Shown one piece after another: positions 25,928 through 34,416 of a stretch of DNA of 64,000 bases. The notes under the pieces are model-generated. The model saw only the letters and a list, made by a program, of their open reading frames with translations. It did no database searches and had not been told where the DNA came from. The translations under genes were made by a program, and so were the position numbers. This DNA is from Streptomyces sp. NBC_00457. GTDB lineage: Bacteria; Actinomycetota; Actinomycetes; Streptomycetales; Streptomycetaceae. The stretch's first letter is position 1. The number at the start of each line of letters is the position of its first letter. The DNA lies in assembly GCF_036014015.1 (NCBI RefSeq), contig NZ_CP107905.1:6076001-6140000 (forward strand). The letters are read 5' to 3'.

Positions 25928-27316
25928 ATGGCCGCAAGGCCTCTCGTCGCGCGGCAGCCGAACGAACGGCTGCAGGCGCTCATTCAAGAAGCGGGTTGCT
26001 CCAACGCAGGGCTGGCCCGCCGAGTGAACATGTGCGGTGCCGAACACGGCCTCGACCTGCGCTACGACAAGACGTCCGTCGCCCGCTGGCTGCGCGGACA
26101 GCAGCCACGCGGACGCGCTCCGGCGATCATCGCCGAGGCGCTGGGGCGCAAGCTGGGCCGTACGGTCACGATCGACGAGATCGGCATGGCCAACGGCAAG
26201 AACCTCGCCTCGGGCGTCGGCCTCCAGTTCTCGCCGACGGTACTGGGAGCCATCGAGCAGGTCTGTGAGCTGTGGCGCAGCGACGTCGGCCGGCGGGACT
26301 TCCTGTCCGGCTCGTCCGTCGCCGTGTCCGCGCTCGTGGAGCCGAGCCGGGACTGGCTGATCTCCTCGCCCGACTCGCAGGTGGCGCGCTCGGCGGGCCC
26401 GCGGGTGGGGGAGTCCGACGTGGCGGCCGTGAAGGCCATGACCCAGGCGCTGGTCGACCTGGACCACCAGTACGGCAGCGGGCATGTGCGCCCGGTGGTC
26501 GTGCACTACCTGAACAGCGTGGTCTCCGGTCTGCTGGCGGGGTCGTACCGGGAGGCCGTGGGGCGTGAACTGTTCGCCGCGGTGGCCCGTTTGACGGAGC
26601 TGGCGGGCTATATGGCCATCGACACCGGGCAGCCGGGCCTGGCCCAGCGCTACTACATCCAGGCGCTGCGGCTCGCGCAGGCGGCGGGCGACCGGGCGTA
26701 CGGCGGGTATGTGCTCGCCGCGTCCATGAGCCATCTCGCCGCGCAGCTCGGAAACCCGCGGGAGATCGCGCAGTTGGCGCGGGCGGCGCAGGAGGGGGCG
26801 CGGGGTCGCGTGACCCCGCGCGCGGAGGCCATGTTCTACGCGGCCGAGGCCCGGGGGCACGCGTTGATGGGGGACGCGCGGTCCGCCCACGCGGCGTCGG
26901 GGCGTGCGGTGAGCGCGCTGGAGTCGGCCGACCCGTCCTCCGGCGACGACCCGACCTGGATCGCCCACTTCGACGAGGCCTATCTGGCCGACGAGTTGGC
27001 GCACTGCCACCGTGACCTGGGGCAGGCCGAGGCGGCGGCTCAGCGGGCCGAGGAGTGTCTGTCCGCGCTGCCCGAGTCGCGGGCGCGGCGCCGGGCGATC
27101 GGTTACGTCCTGCTGGCGACCGCACAGGTCCAGCAGCGCGAGGTCGAACAGGCCGTGCATACGGGGCTGAAGGCCGTGGAGCTGCTGGAGACCCTGCGCT
27201 CCAACCGGGGCGCCGAGTATCTGGAGGACTTCCAGCAGCGGCTGGAGCCGTTCCGGGACGAGCCGGTGGTAAGGGAGTTCGGGGCGCGGCTGGATGTGCA
27301 GGCGGCGGCGGCGTGA
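25928..27316 (+). CDS. HTH-TPR transcriptional regulator (NsdA-like architecture)
   Basis: A 462-residue cytoplasmic protein starting MAARPLVARQPNERLQ. The N-terminal 80 residues form a helix-turn-helix-like segment (NAGLARRVNMCG...LRYDKTSVARWLRGQQPRGR) and the remainder is a series of about ten TPR-like helical pairs, e.g. LAQRYYIQALRLAQAAGDRA and AEECLSALPESRARRRAIGYVLLATAQ. This is the layout of the Streptomyces NsdA family, which acts in sporulation and antibiotic control. The HTH assignment is by pattern. It is transcribed ahead of the repeat-rich membrane protein, 202 bp apart. Confidence 0.72.
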   Translation: MAARPLVARQPNERLQALIQEAGCSNAGLARRVNMCGAEHGLDLRYDKTSVARWLRGQQPRGRAPAIIAEALGRKLGRTVTIDEIGMANGKNLASGVGLQFSPTVLGAIEQVCELWRSDVGRRDFLSGSSVAVSALVEPSRDWLISSPDSQVARSAGPRVGESDVAAVKAMTQALVDLDHQYGSGHVRPVVVHYLNSVVSGLLAGSYREAVGRELFAAVARLTELAGYMAIDTGQPGLAQRYYIQALRLAQAAGDRAYGGYVLAASMSHLAAQLGNPREIAQLARAAQEGARGRVTPRAEAMFYAAEARGHALMGDARSAHAASGRAVSALESADPSSGDDPTWIAHFDEAYLADELAHCHRDLGQAEAAAQRAEECLSALPESRARRRAIGYVLLATAQVQQREVEQAVHTGLKAVELLETLRSNRGAEYLEDFQQRLEPFRDEPVVREFGARLDVQAAAA

Positions 27317-27518
27317 AAGACGCGGATACGCCCGCGTGAACGCGTGGGAAACGAAGGTGCTGGTGGTGAAGGAGGGGCGTATATAGCGGATGAGGGCCCG
27401 GTTTTGTTACGGCGGTCACAGGGAAGGAGGTCAGGTCCTGTGCTGCATGGCACCGGGCTCTGGGGACCCGGTAGCGTGAGCCGACGATTCCGAAGGTCCC
27501 CCATTCGTAGGAGTCCCG

Positions 27519-29657
27519 GTGACGCAGAGTGGACAGGGCGAGGAGCCCTCGCCGCGGCAAGCGCGCGAAGGCATCGTGCTGCCATCGGACGGTGGCGAGC
27601 CCCTGCTGCCGGGCACGACGAACGGACAGGGCGGTCCGCAGTACGGCCGCCCCGTCCCGCCGACTCCAGCCCCGCCGCCCGAGGGCCAGGCCTGGGGCAC
27701 CCCCTGGGGCCCCGACCAACACCAGCCCCCGCCCCCACCGCAGGGCCAGGGCTGGGGCTCCCCGGAGCCGTACCAGCAGCCGGCACCGGGCGCCTGGGGC
27801 ACAACACCGGACCAGGCGGGCGCGATCCCGGCCCAGCCGCAGCCGACGCAGGAGGCGGCATACGGCGGTGAGGCGCCGCCGGGATCGGGCGCGCAGCCGA
27901 CGTATGCGCCGCAGGAGCCGGGACCTCAGCAGTCGTACCCGTCACACGGGCAGCCACCTCAGCAGTCGTACACGTCACACGGGCAGCCACCCCAGCAGTC
28001 GTACACATCGCATGCGCAGCCACCCCAGGGGCAGGGCGCGCAGCAGCCGTCGTACACCTCTCACACGCCGAACAGCCAGTCCCCGAGCGGCAGTCAGGGT
28101 CGGCATGCGGCAGGTGGCGCTCTGCCGCCCGCGGAGGCCGGCGGATACGGGGCCTCCCCTTCCGGGTCGGCCCAGCCGCCCACGCCCGGCTACGGCCCTC
28201 AGACGACTGCCCAGCCCCAGCCACAGCCCCCGGCCGCAGACAATGGCTACGGCAGCCCGGCCCCCGGCGCGTACGGCTCCGCTGCCGCCGCGCCGCAGCC
28301 ACCTGCCGGATCCGGCGGCTTCGGGGCGCCGTTGCCACCCGCCGACGACGGCGCGACTCAGTACAAACCGCCGGTTCCCGGTCGGGGTGCGCCCGCGCAT
28401 GCCTCGCCGGAAGGCGCGACCCAGTACATACCGCCGGTCGCCAGTGGGGGTGCGCCCGCGCATGGCTCGCCGGACGGGGCGACGCAGTACATGCCGCCCG
28501 GTCCCGGTGGCAGCACGCCCGCGCATGCCTCGCCGGAAGGCGCGACCCAGTACATACCGCCGGTCGCCGGTGGGGGTGCGCCCGCGCATGGCTCGCCGGA
28601 CGGCGCCACCCAGTACATACCGCCCGTCACCGCGGCGCCTTCCGGGCCCGGTGACGAGGGTGCGACGCAATACATTCCGCCGGTGGGGCCCGGGGCGCTG
28701 CCGCCCGAGGTGCCTGCTGGGGCGGCCGGGGAGGAGACCCGCTATCTGGGGCGGGCGCGGCAGAACCCGGGCCCGTTGCCGCCGGCCAATCCTGATGCCG
28801 AGGCGACGCAGTACATCCCGCCCGTTGCGGCCGGGCAGGACCGGCAGCCGCCCGCCGAGTTCGACAGCCTCTTCCGCAGCGAGCCGGGGAGGGAGCATCC
28901 CGCCGCGGCAACCCAGCAGCTGCCCCGTTTCGAGCCGGGGCAGGCACCGGCGCGCCCCCAGCCCGCCTACGTCCCACCCGGCGCCGACGACCACCGCGGG
29001 CACGGGGGCCGCGGCGGCCGTACCGGCTCGCGGGTGCCGCTCATCGCGGCTGTCGGGGTCGGCATCGCCGTCCTCGGGGTCGGCGCGGGCGCGCTGCTCG
29101 CGAGCGGTGGCGGCGACGACCAGAGCGACGACAAGAACCAGACGGTGTCCGCCACCGCCCCGGCGACCGAGGGTTCCGCCTCGCCGTCCACCGACGCGGC
29201 CGAGCAGCAGGCCGTCGCGCTGGACAAGCTGCTGGCCGACAGCGGCGACAGCCGGGCCACCGTGATCAACGCGGTCGCCGATGTGAAGACGTGCAAGAAC
29301 ATGGGGCAGGCGGCGGCCGACCTGCGCGACGCGGCCAAGCAGCGCACCGGCCTGGTCACCAGCCTGTCGGAGCTGTCCGTCGACAAGCTTCCGAACCATG
29401 CCGCGCTGACCTCGGCCCTCAACAGCGCGTGGCAGGCGTCGGCGTCGGCCGACAACCACTACGCGGCGTGGGCCGACCAGGTCGCGGCCAAGAAGGGCAG
29501 CCTCTGCAAGAAGGGCCAGGCCCGCACCACCGGCCAGACCGCGGCAGGCAACCGTGCGAGCGGCACCGCGACCACGCAGAAGGCCAAGGCGGCCCAGCTG
29601 TGGAACGCGATCGCCAAGACGTACGGCCTGACCCAGCGCCAGCCGACCCAGCTGTGA
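27519..29657 (+). CDS. Pro/Gln-rich membrane protein with seven ATQY-x-PP repeats
   Basis: A 712-residue protein with a long low-complexity Pro/Gln/Gly/Tyr N-terminus (1-505), one membrane helix at about 506-530 (VPLIAAVGVGIAVLGVGAGA), and an extracellular C-terminal domain with two cysteines (CKNMG, LCKKG). Three SYTSHGQPPQQ-like copies precede seven ATQY-x-PP units (residues 278-435; five ATQYIPP, one ATQYKPP, one ATQYMPP), plus degenerate ETRYLG and ATQQLP. The repeats have Thr followed at +3 by Ile/Met/Lys, like a phospho-Thr FHA ligand. GTG start at 27519. Function unknown; possibly a Ser/Thr-kinase substrate scaffold (inference). Confidence 0.8.
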   Translation: MTQSGQGEEPSPRQAREGIVLPSDGGEPLLPGTTNGQGGPQYGRPVPPTPAPPPEGQAWGTPWGPDQHQPPPPPQGQGWGSPEPYQQPAPGAWGTTPDQAGAIPAQPQPTQEAAYGGEAPPGSGAQPTYAPQEPGPQQSYPSHGQPPQQSYTSHGQPPQQSYTSHAQPPQGQGAQQPSYTSHTPNSQSPSGSQGRHAAGGALPPAEAGGYGASPSGSAQPPTPGYGPQTTAQPQPQPPAADNGYGSPAPGAYGSAAAAPQPPAGSGGFGAPLPPADDGATQYKPPVPGRGAPAHASPEGATQYIPPVASGGAPAHGSPDGATQYMPPGPGGSTPAHASPEGATQYIPPVAGGGAPAHGSPDGATQYIPPVTAAPSGPGDEGATQYIPPVGPGALPPEVPAGAAGEETRYLGRARQNPGPLPPANPDAEATQYIPPVAAGQDRQPPAEFDSLFRSEPGREHPAAATQQLPRFEPGQAPARPQPAYVPPGADDHRGHGGRGGRTGSRVPLIAAVGVGIAVLGVGAGALLASGGGDDQSDDKNQTVSATAPATEGSASPSTDAAEQQAVALDKLLADSGDSRATVINAVADVKTCKNMGQAAADLRDAAKQRTGLVTSLSELSVDKLPNHAALTSALNSAWQASASADNHYAAWADQVAAKKGSLCKKGQARTTGQTAAGNRASGTATTQKAKAAQLWNAIAKTYGLTQRQPTQL

Positions 29658-29662
29658 CGGCA

Positions 29663-29710
29663 GGAGCCGACCGGCCGTGTGCAAGTGACGCACACGTGCC
29701 GGCCGGCTCC
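29663..29710. terminator. bidirectional terminator between convergent genes
   Basis: A long imperfect stem pairs 29663-29682 with 29690-29710 around a 7-nt loop (AAGTGAC), with one bulge and one mismatch. It sits in the 58 bp between the repeat protein and the lipoprotein gene. Confidence 0.75.
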
Positions 29711-29715
29711 ACCGG

Positions 29716-31023
29716 TCAGCTCACATCCGCCTGCTTCAGCGTGTCCGTCATGTCGGTGGAGCCCTTGCGTGCCGCGACGAGCTGGCCCTTGCGTACGACC
29801 TGGAGGGTCACATCGGCGTTCACCATGCGCGGGAGGCCGATGGAGGCGAGCTTGTCCTGGAACTGCCAGCGCAGGGTCGGTGTGAGCCCGTCCGTGGAGA
29901 CCTTGAGGCCGCCGTCGAGGGCCTTGCGCACGGAGTCGCCGCTCACCTCGCCGTCGCCAAGCGACTCCACGACCGCCTTGAACACGGTGTAGGCGATCCA
30001 TGTGGTCTGCACGCCGACATCCCCGGTGTCGATGCGGTTGTCGCCGAACGCGTGCTTGTTGATGACCTGCTTCATCTCGTCCCACCGCTTGTCGGTGGAG
30101 ACCGGGTACCAGCCCGTGATGAACGACCCCTCGTACGGCGACGAGGCACCGCCGCTCTGGTTGATCACCGACTGGTCGACGCTGCCGAGCACGGTGCCCG
30201 CCCGTACGTCGGGGTAGTCCGCGCGGGCACGCCGGAAGGAGTCCATGAAGGTGCTGGTGCGGTCGCCGAGGGCGGGCACCACACAGCCGGTTTCCGCCGA
30301 GTCGGCGGTGGCGTACTCGAGGGCCCGCTCGGCCGGGGCCGAGTACTCGGTGGCGTCGTCCTTGGCCAGCTGATTGCCGGTCGGCGCGTGTCCGCCCGCC
30401 TTCAGGCCGGAGTTGAGCATCGGGGGCAGCTCGTCACCCGCGATGGTGTCGGGCCGGACCAGGGCGACGCGCCCGCAGTTCTTGGCGAGCGCCTGCCCGA
30501 GGCCGGCCAGCAGGGCGGGCTGGCCGCCGTTGACCGGGTACGACAGCGGGCTGGTGAACTCCGACTCGGTGAGGCCGTAGCCGCCGATGTACGGGATGCC
30601 CGCGCCCTCCAGGGGCGGGAAGAACGAGTCGGAGTACTGGCTGTAGGAGCCGACGACCGCGACGACGTTCTCCTTGACCGCGCGCCGGCCGCAGTTGGCC
30701 GCGTCCACGGTGTCGTTGTGGTCGTTGCAGATCAGGACCTTGAGCTTGTGGCCGTTGATGCCGCCGCTTGCGTTGACCCAGCGCGCGTAGGCGAGGGCGA
30801 GGGCGGGCATGCCGGGCTTGTTCGTGGCGCCCGTCTCACTCGGCGCCCAGGTCATGACGGTGATGGTGTCGTCCCCGGCGCCCCCCGAGACACCGGGGAC
30901 GACCCCGCAACCGACGGCGAGCGACGCACACGCGACCAGGGCCGCCGCTCTGCGGACGGTGCTTCTGACGGGTCGGGTGAAGGTGGGGAGGTCGGTCTTG
31001 CGGTGGTGGCGCCTGCCGGTCAT
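29716..31023 (-). CDS. ABC transporter substrate-binding lipoprotein (branched-chain amino acid type)
   Basis: A 435-residue secreted lipoprotein: N-terminal KTDLPTFTRPVRSTVRRAAALVAC region is the signal, with LAVG followed by Cys as lipobox, then a periplasmic-binding-protein type-I (leucine/isoleucine/valine-binding) domain with ALALAYARWVNASGGINGH and VVAVVGSYSQYSDSFFPPLE. No transporter permease or ATPase is nearby, so it may be an orphan sensor/binding subunit. Start at 31023 (MTGRRHHRKT); the frame is open further upstream without conserved content. TTGACC at 31070-31075 and TAGTGA about 17 bp later on the minus strand form a possible promoter. Confidence 0.82.
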   Translation of the reverse strand: MTGRRHHRKTDLPTFTRPVRSTVRRAAALVACASLAVGCGVVPGVSGGAGDDTITVMTWAPSETGATNKPGMPALALAYARWVNASGGINGHKLKVLICNDHNDTVDAANCGRRAVKENVVAVVGSYSQYSDSFFPPLEGAGIPYIGGYGLTESEFTSPLSYPVNGGQPALLAGLGQALAKNCGRVALVRPDTIAGDELPPMLNSGLKAGGHAPTGNQLAKDDATEYSAPAERALEYATADSAETGCVVPALGDRTSTFMDSFRRARADYPDVRAGTVLGSVDQSVINQSGGASSPYEGSFITGWYPVSTDKRWDEMKQVINKHAFGDNRIDTGDVGVQTTWIAYTVFKAVVESLGDGEVSGDSVRKALDGGLKVSTDGLTPTLRWQFQDKLASIGLPRMVNADVTLQVVRKGQLVAARKGSTDMTDTLKQADVS

Positions 31024-31140
31024 GGACACGCACGATTCCGCCACATCACTAACCCGGGAGTGACCCTCGGTCAACGGTAGGTGACGGCGAGGTGAATTAC
31101 GGGGGTCCCTGAGCGTCGTATGAGAAAGAACGTACGATCG

Positions 31141-31641
31141 GTGACCGTGCAAGGTTCGGAGAACTCTTCCCGTCGCGGCCGTCGCTCCTCCACCATGGGC
31201 GGCATGCCACTGAATGACATGCCGTGGTGGCGCTGGCGCAGCAATGTGCGCTCCGCGCTGCACATGCTTTCCGATCCGGTGTTCCAGCGAGAGGTCTGGC
31301 TCGCCGGAGTCGACGGGTACGGAGACGTCACCGACGCCGTGTACCGCCTGGTCGAGGACACCTGGCTGGACAACTGGTCCGCCGAGAAATACGTGGGCAC
31401 GATCTTCCGGGACTCCCAGGAGGCGGCGCTCGTCGACACCGCCGTCCTGCGTGTGCTGCGGATCATGCACCAGGTCGGGCCGGATGCCCCGGTCTCCGCC
31501 TACCTCGAGAACCAGGCGTGGCCGGAGGCCGTACGGGCGGCCCGGGACGCACACGTGCGCCTCGCGGCGAGTGACGGGGACGACCCTGACACGCCTCCCC
31601 GGAGTCTCGAGGTGCTGCAGATCATGACGAGGTCCGCGTAG
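31141..31641 (+). CDS. SCO4402 family conserved protein
   Basis: A 166-residue cytoplasmic protein, all-helical by appearance, with the conserved segment MPLNDMPWWRWRSNVRSALHML near its N-terminus and a long acidic C-terminal half. It is conserved across Streptomyces (SCO4402 family) and has no known function. I chose the GTG at 31141; an ATG at 31120 and an ATG at 31195 are alternatives, the latter giving a protein starting MGGMPLNDMP. It is divergent from the lipoprotein and 46 bp ahead of purU. Confidence 0.7.
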   Translation: MTVQGSENSSRRGRRSSTMGGMPLNDMPWWRWRSNVRSALHMLSDPVFQREVWLAGVDGYGDVTDAVYRLVEDTWLDNWSAEKYVGTIFRDSQEAALVDTAVLRVLRIMHQVGPDAPVSAYLENQAWPEAVRAARDAHVRLAASDGDDPDTPPRSLEVLQIMTRSA

Positions 31642-31687
31642 CGGACGGGGGCCGCCGGGGCTGGGCCGATATGCGACCCTGTCCTGC

Positions 31688-32569
31688 ATGAACGAGCAGT
31701 CCAACCGACCCGCGGTCGCGCCCGACCAGTACGTCCTCACCCTGTCCTGCCCCGACAAACAGGGCATCGTGCACGCCGTGTCGAGCTACCTCTTCATGAC
31801 CGGCTGCAACATCGAGGACAGTCAGCAGTTCGGCGACCACGACACGGGACTGTTCTTCATGCGCGTCCACTTCTCGGCGGAGGCCCCGGTGACCGTGGAC
31901 AAGCTGCGGGCGAGCTTCGCGGCGATCGGTGACGCCTTCCACATGGAGTGGCAGCTCAACCGGGCCGACGAGAAGATGCGCGTCGTCCTGATGGTCAGCA
32001 AGTTCGGCCACTGCCTGAACGACCTGCTGTTCCGGTCGCGGATCGGGGCGCTGCCGGTGGAGATCGCCGCGGTGGTGTCCAACCACACCGACTTCGCCGA
32101 ACTGGTGGCCTCGTACGACATCCCCTTCCACCACATTCCGGTGACGAGGGACAACAAGCCGCAGGCCGAGGCGCAGCTGCTGGAGCTGGTGCGCGAGGAG
32201 AACGTCGAGCTGGTGGTGCTGGCCCGCTATATGCAGGTCCTCTCCGACGACCTCTGCAAGGCGCTCAGCGGACGCATCATCAACATCCACCACTCCTTCC
32301 TGCCGAGCTTCAAGGGCGCGAAGCCGTATCACCAGGCCCATGCGAGGGGCGTGAAGCTGATCGGGGCGACCGCGCACTATGTCACCGCGGATCTCGATGA
32401 GGGGCCGATCATCGAGCAGGAGGTCGAGCGGGTGGGGCATGACGTCACGCCGGATCAGCTGGTGGCGGTGGGGCGTGATGTGGAGTGCCAGGCGCTGGCG
32501 CGGGCGGTTAAGTGGCATGCGGAGCGGAGGATTCTGCTCAATGGGCGACGGACGGTTGTGTTCGCCTAG
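31688..32569 (+). CDS. purU: formyltetrahydrofolate deformylase
   Basis: A 293-residue PurU. The N-terminal ACT domain (YVLTLSCPDKQGIVHAVS, residues 15-85) is followed by a formyltransferase fold with the catalytic region INIHHSFLPSFKGAKPYHQA (Asn/His of the formyl-THF site) and an ATAHYVTADLDEGPII loop with the active-site Asp. It releases formate from 10-formyl-THF, balancing one-carbon pools and supplying formate to PurT in purine synthesis. ATG at 31688, single gene, convergent with the anti-sigma gene. Confidence 0.95.
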   Translation: MNEQSNRPAVAPDQYVLTLSCPDKQGIVHAVSSYLFMTGCNIEDSQQFGDHDTGLFFMRVHFSAEAPVTVDKLRASFAAIGDAFHMEWQLNRADEKMRVVLMVSKFGHCLNDLLFRSRIGALPVEIAAVVSNHTDFAELVASYDIPFHHIPVTRDNKPQAEAQLLELVREENVELVVLARYMQVLSDDLCKALSGRIINIHHSFLPSFKGAKPYHQAHARGVKLIGATAHYVTADLDEGPIIEQEVERVGHDVTPDQLVAVGRDVECQALARAVKWHAERRILLNGRRTVVFA

Positions 32570-32593
32570 AGAGGTGGAGGGTTCTCGCGTGCG

Positions 32594-32649
32594 GCGGCTG
32601 CGGGTAGTCGTGGGCTGGTCGCGCAGTTCCCCGCGCCCCTGAAGGGGCG
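32594..32649. repeat. REP-like intergenic repeat, copy 4 (left arm)
   Basis: The 22-bp core at 32619-32640 in the CGCAGTTCCCCGCGCCCC orientation, preceded by the tail GCTGCGGGTAGTCGTGG. It forms an inverted pair with the next repeat, 28 bp away. Confidence 0.85.
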
Positions 32650-32690
32650 TTCACTGCTCGTGCTTTTTAGGGGCGCGGGGAACTGCGCGA
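32619..32690. terminator. head-to-head REP pair forming a 22-bp stem
   Basis: The cores at 32619-32640 and 32669-32690 are perfect reverse complements separated by 28 bp, so the RNA of either strand folds into a 22-bp stem. It lies between the convergent purU and anti-sigma genes and is a likely bidirectional terminator. Confidence 0.65.
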
Positions 32691-32717
32691 GCAACCCCCA
32701 CGCACCCGCACCCGCCC
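32668..32717. repeat. REP-like intergenic repeat, copy 5 (right arm)
   Basis: The 22-bp core at 32669-32690 in the opposite orientation to its neighbour, followed by a tail containing CAACCCCCACGCACCCGCA. Confidence 0.85.
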
Positions 32718-32736
32718 TCGCACCCCCAACCCGCCC

Positions 32737-34416
32737 CTACATCCGGCTCAAGCTCGCCGCAGCGAACAGCACATCCCTGATCGCCTCCCGGTCCCCGACC
32801 TGCCCCGCCGCCGCCTCCTGCGGCGATACATGACCCGCCGCCAACCGGCAGAACTCCACGCCGTCCAGCGCGACATGGGCGACCTCACGCTCGGCGGAGC
32901 CCAACCCGGGGGAGTCCAGGGGAATCAACCACTCCCCGCCGCCCAGCCCCTCGATCTCCAGCCGCAGGCTGCGACCGGGCTCGCCCACCGGCACGAGATG
33001 CCGGCGGTCATCACGGCGACGAGCCGTAAGCACACCCGGCAACATCCGCGCCGCAAGATCGATCATGCCGTGCAGATGGCTCGGCGCGGGCGGCTCGTAC
33101 GGGTAGTCGACCGCCTCGGCGATGTCCTCCGCGTGGACCCAGCACTCGAACGCCCGGTCCAGCATCGCGTCCCGCAGCGGCAGCTCGCAGGCACCGTACG
33201 ACACCGGTAGCGAGCCGGAGCTGCCGCCGGTGAAGGACACGGTCCGCACGAGGTCATGGCTCTGCTCCCGCCAGGGACCCCGCACGGACCGGGTGGGCGG
33301 GAAGTGGGAGGCCGCCCAGTACGCCTCCGTGCGCTCGGCGGGGGTGGGTGCCGCGGACGGGATGTCGCCCAGGGGGTCGTCCAGGCCGAGGGCGAGGGCG
33401 ACGAGGCCGTCGACGGTGAGGAGGTGCGCGATGACCCCGGCGACGGTCGTACGCCGGGTCGTCTCCTTGTCGGCCTCGAACCACCGCAGCCGCACGGGCG
33501 CGTGCCACTCGGCGTCCCCTATGTCCTGCAGCAGGGCGTCGAGACGGGCGGTCTCGGCGTCGTAGGGACCGGCCCACTCTGGCACCGGGATGCGCGGCGG
33601 TCGCCGGTCGAAGGAGACCGTCAGGACGCGGGTGCGCAGGCCCGGGTCGAGGTCGAGGCTCTCCGGGGGGTGCAGCAGCCCGACGGCCTCCCGCAACCGC
33701 AGCGCCTCGTCGGCGCAGGTGCCGCAGGTGCCGAGGTGGTCCTCGACGGCCGCCGTCTCCTCCGGTGAGCAGGCGGCCAGCGCCCACGCGCCGAGCAGCG
33801 CCTTCAGGACGTGGTGCTCAAGCGCCGGCGGGGCGGGCCGCGGCACCAGGTCGCCCAGTTCCTCCAGCGACGGCAGCGGCCGCCCGCCGTCCTCGACGGA
33901 GGAGCGCGGCAGGGGTATGCGAGGCGGATGGCCGGGCTCTCGCCCACGGCCGGGGTCGTCCCCGCCGCCGCCGCCGCTGCCGGGGCCGTCGGGTCCGTCC
34001 GCGCTGCCCGGGCCGCCGGGCTGCTCCTTCTCGTGCCCGGGGTCGTCGTAGCCACCGCCGTTGCCCGGGCCGTCGGGTCCGTCCGCGCTGCCCGGGCCGC
34101 CGGGCCCGGTCACCTCCGGGCGGCCCTCGTCGTCCGGGACGCCGTGCTGCTCCTTCGCGTGGCCGGGGCCGTCGGGTCCGCCCGCGCTGCCCGGACCGTC
34201 GGATCCGCCCGCGCCGCCGGGCCCGGTCACCTCCGGGCGGTCCTCGTCGTCCGGGACGCCGTGCTGCTCCTTCGCGTGGCCGGGGCCGTCGTAGCCGCCG
34301 CCGTTACCGGGGCCGTTGGATCCGCCGCCGGGCCCGGGGCCGTCGTAGCCGCCGTGCCCCGCGTCGCCGTATCCCTCGTGGTTGTCGTACGCCTCGAACC
34401 GCTCCGGGCCGGTCAC
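32737..34416 (-). CDS. zinc-finger (HxxxCxxC) anti-sigma factor with MDMPI-like domain and Gly/Pro repeats
   Basis: A 559-residue cytoplasmic protein. The first ~170 residues are a recently expanded Gly/Pro/Asp-rich repeat (units with HAKEQHGVPDDE and RPEVTGPGG). Then a zinc-binding anti-sigma domain around VEDHLGTCGTCADEAL (H-x3-C-x2-C), then a long C-terminal domain of the MDMPI/DinB type (WEARTYAEAYWAA... replaced here by TEAYWAASHFPPT and FECWVHAEDIAEAV). No membrane segment is visible. The ATG overlaps the sigma gene TGA by 4 bp, so it is translated with its cognate sigma factor and presumably holds it inactive until zinc or thiol chemistry changes. Confidence 0.78.
   Translation of the reverse strand: MTGPERFEAYDNHEGYGDAGHGGYDGPGPGGGSNGPGNGGGYDGPGHAKEQHGVPDDEDRPEVTGPGGAGGSDGPGSAGGPDGPGHAKEQHGVPDDEGRPEVTGPGGPGSADGPDGPGNGGGYDDPGHEKEQPGGPGSADGPDGPGSGGGGGDDPGRGREPGHPPRIPLPRSSVEDGGRPLPSLEELGDLVPRPAPPALEHHVLKALLGAWALAACSPEETAAVEDHLGTCGTCADEALRLREAVGLLHPPESLDLDPGLRTRVLTVSFDRRPPRIPVPEWAGPYDAETARLDALLQDIGDAEWHAPVRLRWFEADKETTRRTTVAGVIAHLLTVDGLVALALGLDDPLGDIPSAAPTPAERTEAYWAASHFPPTRSVRGPWREQSHDLVRTVSFTGGSSGSLPVSYGACELPLRDAMLDRAFECWVHAEDIAEAVDYPYEPPAPSHLHGMIDLAARMLPGVLTARRRDDRRHLVPVGEPGRSLRLEIEGLGGGEWLIPLDSPGLGSAEREVAHVALDGVEFCRLAAGHVSPQEAAAGQVGDREAIRDVLFAAASLSRM

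Noticed and set aside
26166..27722. A 518-codon minus-strand frame over the HTH-TPR regulator
   Set aside because: Its product is Arg/Pro-rich shadow sequence; the plus-strand frame has coherent TPR helices.
28350..28823. Regularly spaced repeats resembling a CRISPR array
   Set aside because: They are coding repeats (ATQY-x-PP) with in-frame variation and no spacers; no cas genes.
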